Positions 1 through 13,650 of a stretch of 64,000 nucleotides of DNA are shown piece after piece. Source of the DNA: Hofstenia miamia (Eukaryota; Xenacoelomorpha; Acoela; Hofsteniidae); the NCBI GenBank assembly GCA_900660155.1, contig CABFPE010000447.1, positions 407,173 through 471,172 of the forward strand, read 5' to 3'. The translations under genes and the position numbers were made by a program. The notes below the pieces were generated by a model. The model had not been told where the DNA came from. It searched no databases and saw nothing but the letters and a program-made list of their open reading frames with translations. Position 1 is the stretch's first letter. Every line of letters begins with the position of its first letter.

Positions 1-21
1 ATATATATATATATATATATA
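1..21. repeat. (AT)n microsatellite
   Basis: Uninterrupted AT dinucleotides at the window edge; the array may continue outside the window. Confidence 0.9.
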
Positions 22-56
22 ATTGTATTTTCTCTAGAAAATGCAGCATAAAAATG

Positions 57-119
57 TTTTGTTTGTTGATCTTTACTAACAAATAGCATTTTGTTTGTTA
101 TCTTTACTAACAAATAGCA
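57..119. repeat. Two-copy tandem repeat, 31-32 bp unit
   Basis: Two adjacent near-identical units (32 and 31 bp, one base indel) contain TCTTTACTAACAAATAGCA and lie just before the mariner reading frame. They may belong to the terminal region of that transposon, but I see no matching inverted copy after it. Confidence 0.8.
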
Positions 120-149
120 TTTTTTATTTGCGCACTTTCATTTTAAAAA

Positions 150-1124
150 ATGTCGTTTTCAGTGCAACCACGAGCAAAATGTGCTGCGTGGTTTGAAACA
201 CAAAAAGTGTGGTTTTGGTGCAACGAACGTTTAGATCAGTTTATGGAAAGAACGCGGAAACACCTACAGCTAAGAGTATCCAAATGTAGAATACAAGACT
301 AATGGAAAAAGGCAGCGTACTTGACAAAATAAGAACAAAAGAAAAACCCCAAACCTCTGATGAATCTCTTTGATAAAGTCGGGTCGTCTTCACTGAAAAC
401 CTAAATTCTTCTTTAAGGCGTGTTGCCATTGCTACTGGGATGAGTCGTCAATCAACTCCAAACAGTTCAATCTCTATGTGAAGAAGATTATCGGTGTCGA
501 AATGACTTCGCAGAAAGAGAAATTGAAAGAATTAAAGATGATAAAAATCATATACAAAATCTTACTTTCTCTGATGAAGCACATTTCCATCTGGATGGGA
601 AAGTGAACCATCCTCACTGGTATTTAGAAAAACCTTTGCATTCCCTTAAAACAACAGTTTGGGCTGCAATTTCTAACCAAAAAGTGTATGGTCTTTACTT
701 TTTCGACGAAACAGTAACAAGTGAAGCCTATTTAAGGATGTTAAAGGAGCAATTCTACACTGGATTGTCAAGAAAAGAGAACAATGATATTTATACATGA
801 TGGTGCTCCACCTCTTTGGGACGCATTGTAAGAAGCTTCCTTGATGAAAAGTTTCAAAACCGATGGATGGGACGAGGATCAACAACAATGCCATGGCCTC
901 CACGATCTCCTGATGTGATTATTTCCTCTGGGATTTTATTAAGTCACATGTGTATGCAAACAAATCAGACAGTATTGATGAACTCAAAGAGCGTATGAGA
1001 CATGCTTTTACCTTCATAAACAAAGATATGCCTCAGGCAGTTTTTGAAAATTATCAAGATCGTCTAATGTTTGATAGATAATGAAGGAGAACATATTGAA
1101 CTTTATAAAACTGATCATAATTAA
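150..1124 (+). pseudogene. Mariner/Tc1-superfamily transposase pseudogene
   Basis: A cut-and-paste DNA transposase relic. An ATG at 150 opens MSFSVQPRAKCAAWFETQK, which matches the N-terminal helix-turn-helix region of a mariner-like family common in arthropods and other invertebrates. The catalytic core is readable in pieces: FSDEAHFHLDGKVNHPHW (first Asp, about 570-625), then IHDGAPPLW (second Asp, near 800), then MPWPPRSPD (third Asp, near 915), about 37 residues later. The C-terminus can be followed through NEGEHIELYKTDHN to a TAA at 1122-1124. The frame is broken by several frameshifts and stops, for example between PPLWD and VRSFLDEKF, so it cannot make a working enzyme. Clean terminal inverted repeats were not found. 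Confidence 0.88.
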
Positions 1125-1650
1125 TGCTAATAGTGCTATTTGTTGAAATAAATTGTTTTTTGTTTTTATCCGTTATTTATTTTTTTATTTAAAAATTAAA
1201 TCTTGACCTTTAGATTTTACAGTCTGCATAAATATATAAATTACAATTTGAATTATATAAAATCAAATCTTTTAATAAAATAAATCCGCAAAATTATTTT
1301 ATGAAAACTCAATATAAACATCTTAACATAAAACAAAATCTTAGTACAGCTTCAAGTCAATGATGTGTGAGATCTTCGAATATACATATAAGAAATGGAA
1401 AAACACATTGCTATAATGAATAAAAGTAAGTTTATATTTTTCATAAACATAAATTCTATGGTACACAAACACCATAAAGCCACCTCTTCTAGGTGATGTC
1501 CACGTCTTCCTTGCAAAGCTCATTTATATTGGCCGCTTTGTTAACTCTATCTCTGCACAGATGTTACTGATCAAAACTCATTCATTGATCGTGATGTATG
1601 ATCTGAAGACCTCTTCATTCGTTACTATTGCCTTTCTGATGACAGTCTGG
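1125..1650. other. AT-rich spacer between transposon remnants
   Basis: Low-complexity AT-rich sequence after the mariner stop. No reading frame or repeat boundary that I can assign. Confidence 0.5.
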
Positions 1651-1659
1651 CCTTCATCC

Positions 1660-2480
1660 CCACCGTCGTGATTGACTATAATTAGTCTGCCTGGCCAATG
1701 CTCTTGTCTCTAAATCTTTGTCTCAATCTTTATAATCTATTCTTTCAGTCACCTTTGACTTCGTTTTCATCACTGCAACCTGGCATTGATCCTGCTGTTG
1801 CTGACAGTGTTGTTTACCAATTATACTCTTAAAGTTCTGTCATGTATGGATTGTTCCTATGATCGTCATTGTGGTGTTCTCATTGCCTCACGTCTCCTTA
1901 ACGTCGATTTCTAGCCCTTCATGTTCAGTTCTTTATAATATGATTTCTGTTTTGGCTGTGCTGTTGTTATCAGTGGCCATATAGTTCCTTTGCTCTCTGT
2001 TAACAACCTTGCTTCCAACTGTAATCTTGGAACACCTATAGCTGATTTATCATATATAATTCAGTAATTTCATGACCAGCCTATCACTCTCCCTTGTCAA
2101 CTTGGATTCTTTACCCAGCCTCATCTTCTCAGCTGTGATGACTTTAATCTTACTAATGTTTACTGGAATACACTTGACTAATGACTTCTATGAGTCTGCT
2201 GACTTTGACATTTCACTCACTATTGTATTTTCTCTTGCTTCCTCGAATTGGTTCTATGCTCTCTCCCTGATTACATTTTTGACACATCTGTGAGGCCTGT
2301 TATTGATAAACTATCTGAAATTTGTTTGCCCATCAACTTATCTGGATACTCTCAAATAGGCTCGATCTAACGGTGACTTTACATCATGCAATGGTGCACT
2401 TTCTTCTTCATTCCCAACATTTAATGATTCTTTAAGCACTGATGACTGGCACACATTTCTTTAGAAAGTTATATCTTCAT
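1660..2480 (+). pseudogene. LINE (Jockey/CR1-type) endonuclease-region remnant
   Basis: Richer in C and T than its surroundings, and readable in fragments as the apurinic endonuclease domain of a non-LTR retrotransposon ORF2. In order, and in shifting frames: an ITATWH-DPAVADSVVY stretch near 1768-1815 resembling the family's ITETWLDPSVxDSVVY; DRHCGVLIA near 1862-1890 resembling DRxxGGGVLIA; and CDDFNLTNVYWNTLD near 2130-2175, the degraded GDFNLPxxxW motif around the catalytic Asp and Asn. A segment near 2425 (NDSLSTDDWHTFL) fits the linker that follows. Stops and frameshifts are numerous. The reverse transcriptase part is absent, and the next thing downstream is an oppositely oriented hAT relic. 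Confidence 0.65.
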
Positions 2481-2808
2481 ATGTTCTTTTTTCACCTTTC
2501 TATTTCTCATCCCTTACAGTGAATTCCTTGAAAAACTGGAAGCATACACACAGGGGTTACTGAAGCCTGTAAATTCGAATTTTGCATAAATTTTTTATTA
2601 AATTCTGATTCATCACACATTTCTTTACACATTATAATAACAGTTTATAAGATCTTTATGATGTCTTAGTTTGAACATATTATTATTGAGTTTGAGTTTA
2701 GAAATACAATTAATTTGACTAATGTAGTTTATTTTATACTTACTGTAAATAGAAATAGGTCATGTAGGGTACCAAACAAATTTAAATCTATACATGCTTG
2801 ACTTAAAC

Positions 2809-3975
2809 TCAAAGTGAATGAATTTTTATGTGATAAAGCAACATTATTTCAAAAAGAAAACAGTTTCTTTTATAGCAGAAACAGGCACAGGATACAAAAA
2901 AGTTAAATGCACTAAATAACAAATGGCAATCGGCGTGAACTTCTAGCATATGAATCAATAATGTCTTCAACATTAATTTGAAAGCTACATACATGAGCGC
3001 CAGGCTTGATACACGATCTTCTGACATTGTTGAGAGTAGATAGTTTTTAATCAACCTTATTTTGCTAAAGCAACGCTTTGCTGTGCATGTAGACACTGGC
3101 AGTGTTGCAAATATTTGCAAGATAATGCGAATGCTAAGCAAATGCATTGAAACAAAATCGAGAGCTTCAACTGCAGTGCTTGGTCTGTATAGCATTTCCT
3201 TGCAATAAGCTTCCCACATCTCGCTTTTAGCAATAAATTCTACTTCAGAGCAACCAGTTGATGATGTGAAAATCTTGAGTCTATTTGATTGACAATAGAA
3301 TCCAGGTAAGGAGACCATACTAATTGCTTACAATAGGACTTAGGATCAACACTATGCAAATTTGAACGGTAAATTTACCGTCTATCTATGCGAGGAATGG
3401 TAATAGGTACATTAAATTTAACTGTCAGATCTGTAATTTTCGCAAAAATGTCATCCCAAATACGGACGTCACCATTATTATTTGAAAATAATATTGCATC
3501 TTTGGGATAATGGCATATTTTTTTAACTGCATCATAGCAGTCCACATTTGTGCATTGTAGAAATTCAGATAAAACCTTAGTTCTGGCCATTATTTGGATA
3601 GAGCAAGCAAGTGCAACTAAAAATTTAGGCTGAAGAAGAAGCAAATTTAAATGGAAATTTGCCTCTTGTCTCACTTTTCCATTATGGTGACAGTAAGTTC
3701 TCTAGGGTTCGAACTATGGTTTCAAAATTGTCATGAAATACAATAAGTGAGCATAACATACTATTGTTAAATTGAATGTTGCTTGTAATATGGCGACAAT
3801 TGATATAAAATCTTCTAATTCTATAGCCCCATTTTTAAAAACTATAACAATGTCAGTTATAAGTTATAACTGAATGTGATTGGCACAATATAAAAACCCT
3901 ACTTTGCTTCCTCATAAGTGGGGGGGAGGGACTGCAGTTCCACAGTCCCCCCTTAAATCCGCCACCGCATACACA
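2809..3975 (-). pseudogene. hAT-superfamily transposase remnant (ZMYM1-like)
   Basis: The minus strand carries the C-terminal half of a hAT transposase. The dimerisation region reads TLPVSTCTAKRCFSKIRLIK then LLSTMSEDRVSSLALMYV (about 3110-2970), matching the family's LPVSTAxAERSFSxLxxIKxxLRS and EDRLSxLALM. Just after, a frameshift continues the match as INVEDIIDSYARSSRRLPF (about 2970-2910). An upstream piece at 3674-3375 (VALACSIQIMARTKVLSEFL ... NVPITIPRIDRR) matches the central region of the same family. Near 3930-3972 the minus strand has GGTGGCGGATTTAAGGGGGG, resembling a hAT terminal inverted repeat and a plausible 5' end. The opposite end was not located. Confidence 0.8.
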
Positions 3976-6900
3976 TATGGTTCTTCTGAAACTTTCTTCA
4001 CTCACAGAAGATGTTATCAACATCATGGCAGTAGAAAAATTTCACTTCTGGTTTTACATTGCCTTCATTCCAAATCCGACTTCCCCAATTTGTAATAGAA
4101 CGCTTTCTACTCATTCCAACCTGTAGAAAGTTGCCCTCTTCAACAACTTTTCCACTAATTTTTCTGATTAGGTCTTTGTAATAGCAATTATTCAATGGTT
4201 TCCAACATGCTAATATTTCAATAAGCTAGGTGATCGACTCCACGCCTAAAGTACATTAATGCCTGTGTTTTTTAAACATTGACTCCTTTAAGTGTTAAAT
4301 ATGTAAAGGTAAATAATGCTACGAAAAATATTTTACGTGACTCTTAATACAAAAATATGTTGAGGCTATTTTGCATTTATATCATATTGAGAAAGTGAGG
4401 CAAAGCAAACCATTTCAAAATTTGTCATTTTCCAGAGTCATCAGAATTTAATCGGGATTTTCATTTTCACGGCGAAATATTTGAGTAGTTAAACGTTTTG
4501 CAGCTCAAAAGACAATCAATTTTTCAGAGGAGCAAGTTCTTCTTACTCAATCATAGTTATTCTAACCAAATTTTGGCAAAACTACCTGCATGTCAGTTTT
4601 AAGAAAACGTTTGTTGGTTCTAAGTAAATGAATATTGGTAAAAATTACTAATCAAAGTGTTACTAGGTAATAAATCCTGTTACTTATTTTTTCGGGACGA
4701 TTTTCACGTGGAATCATTTGTAAATTTCGTAATTATAAGATATTGCTTTGGATCGTTTTAAAATCTTATATTATAAAATCTTGCCGGATCCCTATTTACG
4801 CACATAGACATTAAAATAGTGACGAGAATTTGTTTCGTTAAAATGTTAATCAAATCTAATATAATTGATGAAAATTTTGCTTGAATAGTCAGGGTACATG
4901 TTGAAAGCTACATTGTTTTCTAGCAAATGCATTTAATCTTTAGTCATTCAAATTTAGTGAATGGTTTTTAAAAATAAGCCTAATTTCTGCGTTAATTTTT
5001 AACTGAATCAAATGACACGCTCAAATTTGAACAAATTTTTTATTTGAAAGTTCAGTAAGCATACATACAAACAAAAAAACATGTGGTGTTTAATGAAGGT
5101 GGGTATTAGTGGAAAGTAAGGGACCTTATAACGTGAGCCTCATTTTTGCATAATAAGCTTAAATCCCAGAAAATCGAATTGAATGTAGACGAATCGAAGC
5201 TTGCTTATAGGTTTACCGACTTGAAACCTCAGAATTTGAAATGTGTTAATAATAAATGAGTAATTTAATTTATAGAAATACATTAAAACAAACAATAGCC
5301 TTAAAATGTATAATCTATTCATAAATATAAATTACTTTATTGAACACACATTTTAATATGTGTTTATGTCTAATTCAAAAATTTGTATTTTGATGGGGCA
5401 TTGCAAACTGATCTTCTAAAGAAATCTTTGAATTTTTCAAAATTTAATCAGCAGTATAAACGAATGTAGAAATTATAATTTTTTTTAATTAAAGTTCATT
5501 TGATTCAGAAATTTGCCAGTTGTAAGCGGTAGTATCCATATGCAGGCATATTTTAAGGAGGTGGTTGCAGAGTTCCCTTAATGTTTTAGACTTACTTAAA
5601 AATTAAATTTCAACATTTTCATAAAACCACTTTTTTAAAAATAACTTTCTCAAAATTTGACATTCCGACTTGATATTTTTTATCTTCCAAGATGATCATA
5701 GATGCTAATTTCGGCTAATATTGTAGGTTGATAATTTTATATACATATTTCTGAAATTCAATTCCAGCAATACATTAGGATGATATATTCTTTTCGAAAT
5801 TTGAGTCTATTCTTAAAATAATTCATTCAGTCTCCGAAAGTATTCAGCTAAAGGCAGATTCGATAATAACGTCTTAAATTAATATAAATATAATTATAAT
5901 GTCTGCTATGAATAATGTTTAGATTCGTATATTTTATTATTTTCCTTTTATTATTAGGATATTTTTTCTTAAATTCTGTTATCTGTATTATATGGTAAAT
6001 TTGTGTATCTATGTTTACATTTTGAAATGAAGAAACGTAGTTCGGTTCAAATTTTCAATGTGCTAGCTATCATAAATTATCATCAGAAGCTTCTAGTGTT
6101 AGTATGTGTTTGAATGACATTAACAGTTTGTGAATAAGATACTTCAATTACAATCTGGAAGAAATTTTCCTCTTGATACTTGGAGGAATTAGCAGAATTT
6201 TGCAGCTTGTGCTAAAAGCTTTTTCCTTCAACTTAAGCAGCGGGCGCATAATTGTTCGTTCTAGCCAGCCCTAATAATACCTGTCTATTTTAATTTATCC
6301 AACAATTGTAAATAAAGAATGCTGCTTTTCTAAAAAGTCAATTTTTAGTAATGGAAGATATACATTATTGATCATGAACAATCTTAGGTTGTTAATGATC
6401 TAATATGCAATATGTTTTGATTGTAATGTAAAGGGGAAGGGAAATATGATTAAGGTACTCTGATTAAATTACTGCTTACACTTGTGTGCCATGTGCATTT
6501 CAAACATTCTATGTAATTCATGAAAAGGAAAGATCTCATTATGTATTTCTACAACTTCTATCTTTGAAATTTGATTCAGAATACGTGGTTCTCCCGTTGC
6601 GTTCAATCATTTAGAATTTATTTTGCTTCTTTGTTGGTCAAAATAGCCTGCCTCCTATTTCAGAAATATTAAGATATTAAATATTGAAATTCATTTAGAT
6701 AAAGTTGCTGACAATTTCTCTTCTGCAGCTTAATGTAAATTGGGGTCAGACCGAATCTTAATTGGGATGCACCCTCAGAAAAGTTGTTTTCTCATTTTGG
6801 CAAAATGAGATATGGAAATGCGCGGAGTTGGCCCAGTGAAAAATGAAAGGAGGTGTTACTATTGAGGATATAATGAGTTAGTTGGAATGAACATTTTATG

Positions 6901-9900
6901 TTTGAACCTTTCTCCTCTGTTTGAGCCACATGACATATATTGAATATATATCCTATTTCTTTACTCTGAAATGGGGAAGATTTTCTTGAGAATAAGAAAT
7001 ATGTGCTAATTAATCCAAAAATCTTTCAAAGGAAGTTTACTCAATAAGTGATTCTAAGGTGGCAAGTAAACTCACACATATAAGCTGCGATTTTAAGAGA
7101 ACAGAGCTTTGAAAATGTATTACTACATTGTTAAAAAGGTAAGTTTTCTTTTTCTTAGCAATATCAAATAAACAAATTATCATGCTTCTCATCGGAATGT
7201 GATTCTTTTATACAATATTGTTCTTCAAACCTCCAATAAACTCTTTGGTTTTCATGTGTTTTCATGCGTTTTTATTGTATGTCATTTGATAGGAAAAAGT
7301 GAAAGATGCAGCATTAAATTATAACCCTCTTTGCTATATTATAATTTTAATTGGCCATCTCTAAAATACTACTAAATACTACTAAAATACCCTCCACAAA
7401 TTGACTAAACCAGCTCTTATTAGATGAAATACCATTATAGAAAATTTATTATTAGCATGATGAGGAGTTATGCACATAAAATGCATATGTACTTCCATTT
7501 CTTATAATTACGTACAGATTTTTATGCTAATTTCCACGCATGGACATTTTTCTAAACATATTTTGTGGAATGTTGTTAGCAAACAAAAAATATTTGGAGA
7601 TAATTTATTATAGTGCAAATAGTGTGTTCCTTCTTGAATTAAGACAGGGTTTTTTAATTGTTAACTTAAGCTAAAATTTAAAATATGTCTCCTTGTGGAG
7701 GTAAAAAGGATGGTTATCTGTAGCTTTAAAATAAAATGGCGGAAAGTTTCAATCCCAAACGACTGTTTCTGATCACGAGAAAATAAAAAATTTATGTCTA
7801 ATGTTCAAGAACCATGTTTTTAAGGATAACTATCTTCTTATGTATGAACTTTATTTATAACAAATATACTTTGTAGAAACTTTTTTAGGAACATTTATTC
7901 CTTAATTTGTATTTGGTTGATTAAAAACACTTGCTGTGTGAAAAGTGTAGTTCATCTTTATGCTTGAACTCGATATATATATGCTTAATCGTATCCATAT
8001 GACAGATGAGATCGTATTTGTTTATGAGTTAAAATATTTATTAATGCATTTATTTTATTATTCTATATCAAACAACCAAGTTTTTGCTTTATCATATTTT
8101 GCTATTAAATTATCTAAAAATTCTTAAAACCTTGTTCATCGCAAATGGTTACTGCTGATCATTATAATCTAATGTTCTGTTAATAAGTTTATTAATATAA
8201 AAAATTTAGCATTTCAGAAGTAGAAAGGAATTTTACCACTTCTTCCCAATGAATTTATTCTTTAATTTATAAATGATCGTATTCCTTGTTAACTTTTTAC
8301 CATGTGTACCTGTATCTATGAAAAGATTTCACTGACTGTAAGGAAACATTAACAAGCCAAAATCTCAATGGTATGCATGCAGTTAGCAAGAATAAACTAC
8401 TCTTTTACTTATACATCCTTCAACAATATTCCTATGCAGTTGCAAAATATCATATTCATTGTCTTTTGTTGTTTAATTATTGGTATTTTAGATTAAATGA
8501 ATTTTATATCTACCCTTTCCAACAAGCAGTTTCTTAAATCAACTTGCATAAATGGCGGCAGCAACAAAGCTGTCTTAGTTTTCTCGAAGAAAATAACTAA
8601 TCTGTGATAAAAATAACAAATAAATTATCAATTAGATTTTGAAGCGATTTTTATTAGGTTGTGCAGGTTGGAGTGAGCTGGTTTACATTTTATAATTAGT
8701 TTAATTGTCTGTGTGTATAAACTCCTACGATTTACTAAAATACTTCCAATAATGGTAGGTATTGTTCAAGGCCAAAATTTTAATGTTGCTTCAATAACGG
8801 AATTAAATTAATTTTCACTATAAATATGTATCTCCATTGTTCATTTTATATTCCCATTTTCACAGTTGGTTTGTCATGAGCTAATTTGTATTTCTGCTTT
8901 TTTCGAAACAACGACAGAACTATTACGAGGGACTGACATGCATTTTCAAAAAGCGAGTGAATTATTAAGGATTTACGAATAATCGAATAAAATCAATATT
9001 CTATAAAATGCACATTTCACATTTTAAACAATATTTTATTTTTATTTTGCGCTAACCTTGACTTCATAAATGTCTGGAATAATAACCAGATTTTTAAGTT
9101 TTCAAAGTCGTAAGTTAGCTGTGTGAATGTCTGCTCAACAGGTACTTTCTTTTTTATATAAATAGCAAATTAATCACAATTTCCAAAGTATTGGCTGACA
9201 ATTTTGCACTTTAGTATAAGACTTGTATCTAATGTAAACTATGTTCATTTTATTTCATATACCTGAAACTGACATGTTATCTGTTATTTGTAAATTTAGG
9301 AAATAAACGCTGAAATATGTTTACAGAATTGCTATCTCAGCCCAATAATATTTAACGACTGTTTCTAATATATTTGAAAATAGGGAGTCTCCGGCGCTCA
9401 TCTGGGAGAAATAAAAGCATCAGAGAATTCGTCAAACAAAGGAAAGCTCCAAAAAACAAAGCATGAGTTGATATACGTCAAACAATGTGCTACACAGTTC
9501 TTTTGAATTAGCAATCACCTTGATTTTTTAATTTCAAATAAAAATGTTAAATTTAAATTAATTCGCTCGGCAGACGTACTTTAGAACTAATTACTAAGTA
9601 TTTATTTACAAATTTCATGTGTACAAATGTTTAGGTGTTTAGTTCAATGCGTTTTCCCATAATATTTAGACGTATGAATTGGAATATTCTGATATTTTTA
9701 AACCTGCATGCTAGTATACAGATATAGACGTGTGTAACCATACAATTCACAGAAACGTCTGCATCCCTAGAACCATATAAATTCCTTTAAAATATTTGGC
9801 CTAGTTCTGCTTCTGCCGGATTCCACTGAATATATTCATTCAAAGATCCATATTTTGTAATATCTACAAAAAATTAATTTCTTCCAAATATTTGTGCAAA

Positions 9901-12900
9901 GCAATTTTTTTAGTAAAAGCAAGGCTTTACTTTTTAGGTCTTAAAAATCACTCCAATATTCTTAAACGTTTTCGAAATTAGGTAATTCAAAAATTTTACG
10001 ATGATATTTTGAGAAAAAATCGACATAATTTCACATTTGAAAATTTGCGAAAATATTTGTTCATTTATTGTAATGCCTAGTTCATGTTTATTTGCAGCAA
10101 TGGTCACCCTGCAATAACGTACCACTACGAGAATTGCGTATGAATTTCGTGTTTATAAAACAATCAAAATATGCAATTTTAGACCGTAATAACTTTTGAA
10201 CTGGCCGCACACTACCTCTGATGGTCGGCTATTATTAATCCAGGAAAGAATATGCTTTTTAGGTACATTCCTGCCTCTGTTTATGAAAGTAATCAACCAT
10301 CAATATTATAGTAGATATTGAAATACTTTGCTCTTCGTAGCTATGTCATATATTTAGTGAAAAAGTTTGTAAGCATTACTTTCAACTTGTTTTGCTTAGA
10401 TTTAATATGTTGATTTTTACGGAATGCGATAATAAATATCATATACACATTATTAGGAGAATTTTTTAAATTTGTGAAAATTCACTCAAACAGCAGAAGC
10501 GCTCAGAGGTACGCAAACCCTGCTGCACCAAAGTAGTATTTTACATAGGTCGGGAGCAAAATATGTTATCACTGTTAGTTGGACTTTGTTTTTTCCATCA
10601 AATCAGATCAAAGTCTTCAAAGCCAAAAATCAACTTTTATATTATCCTCTGTAAAATTCAAACTTGTGACAGCACAATTCCATTGGATATTATAAATTTG
10701 AAGCGATATCACACTTATATTTATTATGGATATGCGTTTCCATGTGTGAGCAATTGATTTTTAGTTGAATGCTAGAGAAGGAAAATTTTTTAGTGTGAGT
10801 CGAAATGTACAGTTTTATATACGTATCTGTGAAAGTACCAAGTGAAGTACCCAAATGCATGGGTGCTGATGCTGACATATTCTAATGCATTGAGAAAACA
10901 ACTGTAAGATGTCACAGTGGAAGTTATTTTCTAGAATCGTCAAAAACAACTTATAACTTCTTATGTTGTATATTCAAACTGAAACATGATGCTTCGCAGA
11001 TCAGTTATCAGTACGATTTATTAAAATCATTGTTGACATCGCCTTTGAAGCTTTTTGTTCTGAAAACATTCATTGCATTTAAAAGTGCCTTCTAAATACC
11101 ACCTGATATTATGGGGAACCTGGTTAAAATGATTCTAGTTTATTAGAATAAGCTTAACACTGATTTATAGGAATTCCATCATTGGCACCTTGTTTATTGT
11201 AATAAAAATATTGCAATTAAAATTCATCTAATTTTGAAATTATCATATTGGAAAGAAAAGCAATCAACAAAAAATGTAATTACAGTTACAAATGTAGTTT
11301 TAGAACATTTTGATCAAACGCTCACTCTCTATTATATTTTTCACTCTTTTAAGGAGTTCCTTGCTTCAGGTATTACGTAGATTTGTTTAAGCATTACATG
11401 CCATATTTCTTCACTATTTTGTATTTAGTATTTTACCATGTTTACCATGCTAAATTGTAACCCGATGTTAATCAAGACATTATGAGACACCTGTTTTGTT
11501 TAAGAAATGTTTTTGCAGATTTTAGAAGCCAGCCCACTTTTGTCTTCATTCATCAGATATCTATGCCGCCCACTTTATTTTGATCGATATGTAAGTGCGA
11601 CGAACTGACAAAAAGGTGGCGGTTGGCAAGGCGCTTTGTTCGATTTGAATTTAAAATTGGCAAGGGCACCTTGTATAAGGTGACACCCTTATGCAATAAT
11701 TTTTGCATAAATATGTGAGTGACAGTTGCTTGACTCTTTCCTCTGTAAATGCTCAAGTTTCATACAAACTTGGAAATTACATTACAGGGTGCCTCATATT
11801 TGAAGTATTATGAAAAATGAAGGTAATAGAAAAATTCCAAGTATGAGTTGTTCCAAAAAATGAATTAAGTTAGATCATTTGCAAACTACGTTGCTTCCCT
11901 GCAAAAAGCACATTTCTGATCGTCTGCTGTGAAGATAATTTGTTTATACGTGACTCATAATGCTGGGATCTCCCTAACTAAATTGCTCAGTTTGAAACCA
12001 TAATTTTAAATCAGATATTGCAAATGTGATGTTTGTAGGTATTTTGGTAGAATTACTTTTCCCTTCTTTCTAAAACTATAAAAACCTTTTTAAATTTACG
12101 CATAAATCGATGTGCCATTTTATTACCTACTTGACCTTGGCTTGTTTCTATATATTCTCACATAACTCTTTAGTTAACAAGCAATATTCTCAACATTATA
12201 ATTTATTAGATTTTTGTAATTATACACATTTTCGCCAAATCGTTTGTAGATAAACCAACACGAAATGGTTGAAAGTGTGAACACTAATCCTTTGGAAACG
12301 AATAACAGAAGTCTGTTAGACACTTCGTCGCTAATTGTAGCGAATTCCAATTATGAATTTATTATCTTTGGAACTAATTCAGAGGCTCCATTGGCAGTAG
12401 GCTTAGCTTAATATATAATATGCGGGAAATACAAACAACACGCTAAAGCAAAAACTTTATTTAATTATTAAAATGACTCTTAAGAAAAACATTCATTGGG
12501 TCACAAAGTGAGTTCACAAAAATTAGTGCATATTGAAATCCAGATATTTATGTAGCCAGTTGCAGTACAAACCAGTTATCAGTAAAATTATATGAGTTTT
12601 CTTATATTTACATGTTTTTTTCAAATATGCTATACAAAAGAACGTATTGTATATGCACTGATTGTGCCCATGCCGCAATGTGAAGGACAGTAACAAATTT
12701 AAAATATTTACCTAAATATATAGTACAATCCAGCTCTAGCGTAAAATGTAGGATGTCTTAAAAAAATCCTATCGTAATGACTAGAAAACTACAAAACTCA
12801 GTATACCACTAACAAAACTTCAAACCTGATACTCTGGAAAAGTTGAAAATCAAATTTTGGAAACTAATTGGTTAAGATTTGTTTTTTTCGAATGACACTT

Positions 12901-12980
12901 TTACAACCGCAATGACTCTTTGGGGATCAGTTCTCAGATGACTTTCCATTCTCAAGTATCATAGAGAAAAAATTAATTTT
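3976..12980. other. About 9 kb of AT-rich DNA with no recognisable gene
   Basis: All frames are short and scattered. I see no splice-flanked coding segments, RNA genes or clear transposon ends. A frame at 4195-3998 (-) lies just upstream of the hAT relic and could be its degraded N-terminal part, but shows no motif. The pocket at 11540-11760 is slightly GC-richer, without recognisable protein similarity. Confidence 0.5.
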
Positions 12981-12989
12981 TACTATGAT

Positions 12990-13018
12990 TAAAAGTCCAT
13001 GTGCCTAATGGCGCTGTT

Positions 13019-13059
<41 letters not shown>

Positions 13060-13650
13060 CGTAAGTATTCATGATTCTTCTGCTCAATTTTTTAGTAAAT
13101 TGATAATCTCCCAAACTCCAAAATTTCATCCTTTTTACACGGTGGACAATAACCATCTGCACAGTTTTCTGTGCATTCATCTTTAAGTTTTTTCGTTCAG
13201 AGATTTTTCGATTACACTTTTGATTGCCATTGCGTATGATCTAAAATCTTTCATTGTTGACATTTTCCAAAGACTCATGTCATCTGAATATTTTGCCATA
13301 TTTACCTCATCTATATTTAAGTCAGCGTCTGATATAGAATCAGTTTGATCTGTAAATAATACACCGCTCATAGGTCCTTCTTGCGGAATCCTAACAAGTA
13401 TGTCTTTTATTAGGGAAACTCATTTTTTCCAAAAGTGCAATTTCCAATTTTTCATGTATAACTAGCCACTTAGCAACCCAAGGCGATGTCTTTCCTATAT
13501 TATTCAATGCTTCATTTTGTCTACAATATTCTTGTCACTGTTGTATTTTTCATTCTCTCATAAAGTTAATGCATTGTATATAACAATAAATTGCTTGTTC
13601 CACAGTCTGATTTATAAGCAAATTGATATTTGTCCGATGTTTGCATAATA
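12990..13650 (-). pseudogene. LINE reverse transcriptase remnant
   Basis: Read on the minus strand from about 13640 downward: QFAYKSDCGTSNLLLYT then LYERMKNTTVT (RT blocks 1-2, compare QFGFRxGxGTxxALL...LY), RIPQEGPMSGVLF near 13390 (degraded G-[IV]-P-Q-G block), AKYSDDMSLW near 13300 (the catalytic YADD box, here YSDD), then NLKMNAQKTVQMVI near 13180-13140 (the NxxKT block). Frameshifts separate the blocks, including one inside the NLK/NAQ region. An AT microsatellite at 13021-13055 interrupts the 3' part. A weak coding-like stretch on the same strand at 14330-14700 could be an older upstream part, but is not assigned. Confidence 0.75.
13021..13055. repeat. (AT)n microsatellite
   Basis: Perfect AT dinucleotide run of 35 bases lying inside a LINE relic. 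Confidence 0.95.

Noticed and set aside
3880-4095. Plus-strand 71-codon frame at the hAT relic end
   Set aside because: Lies over the GC-rich inverted-repeat-like end of the transposon on the other strand; no coding signature.
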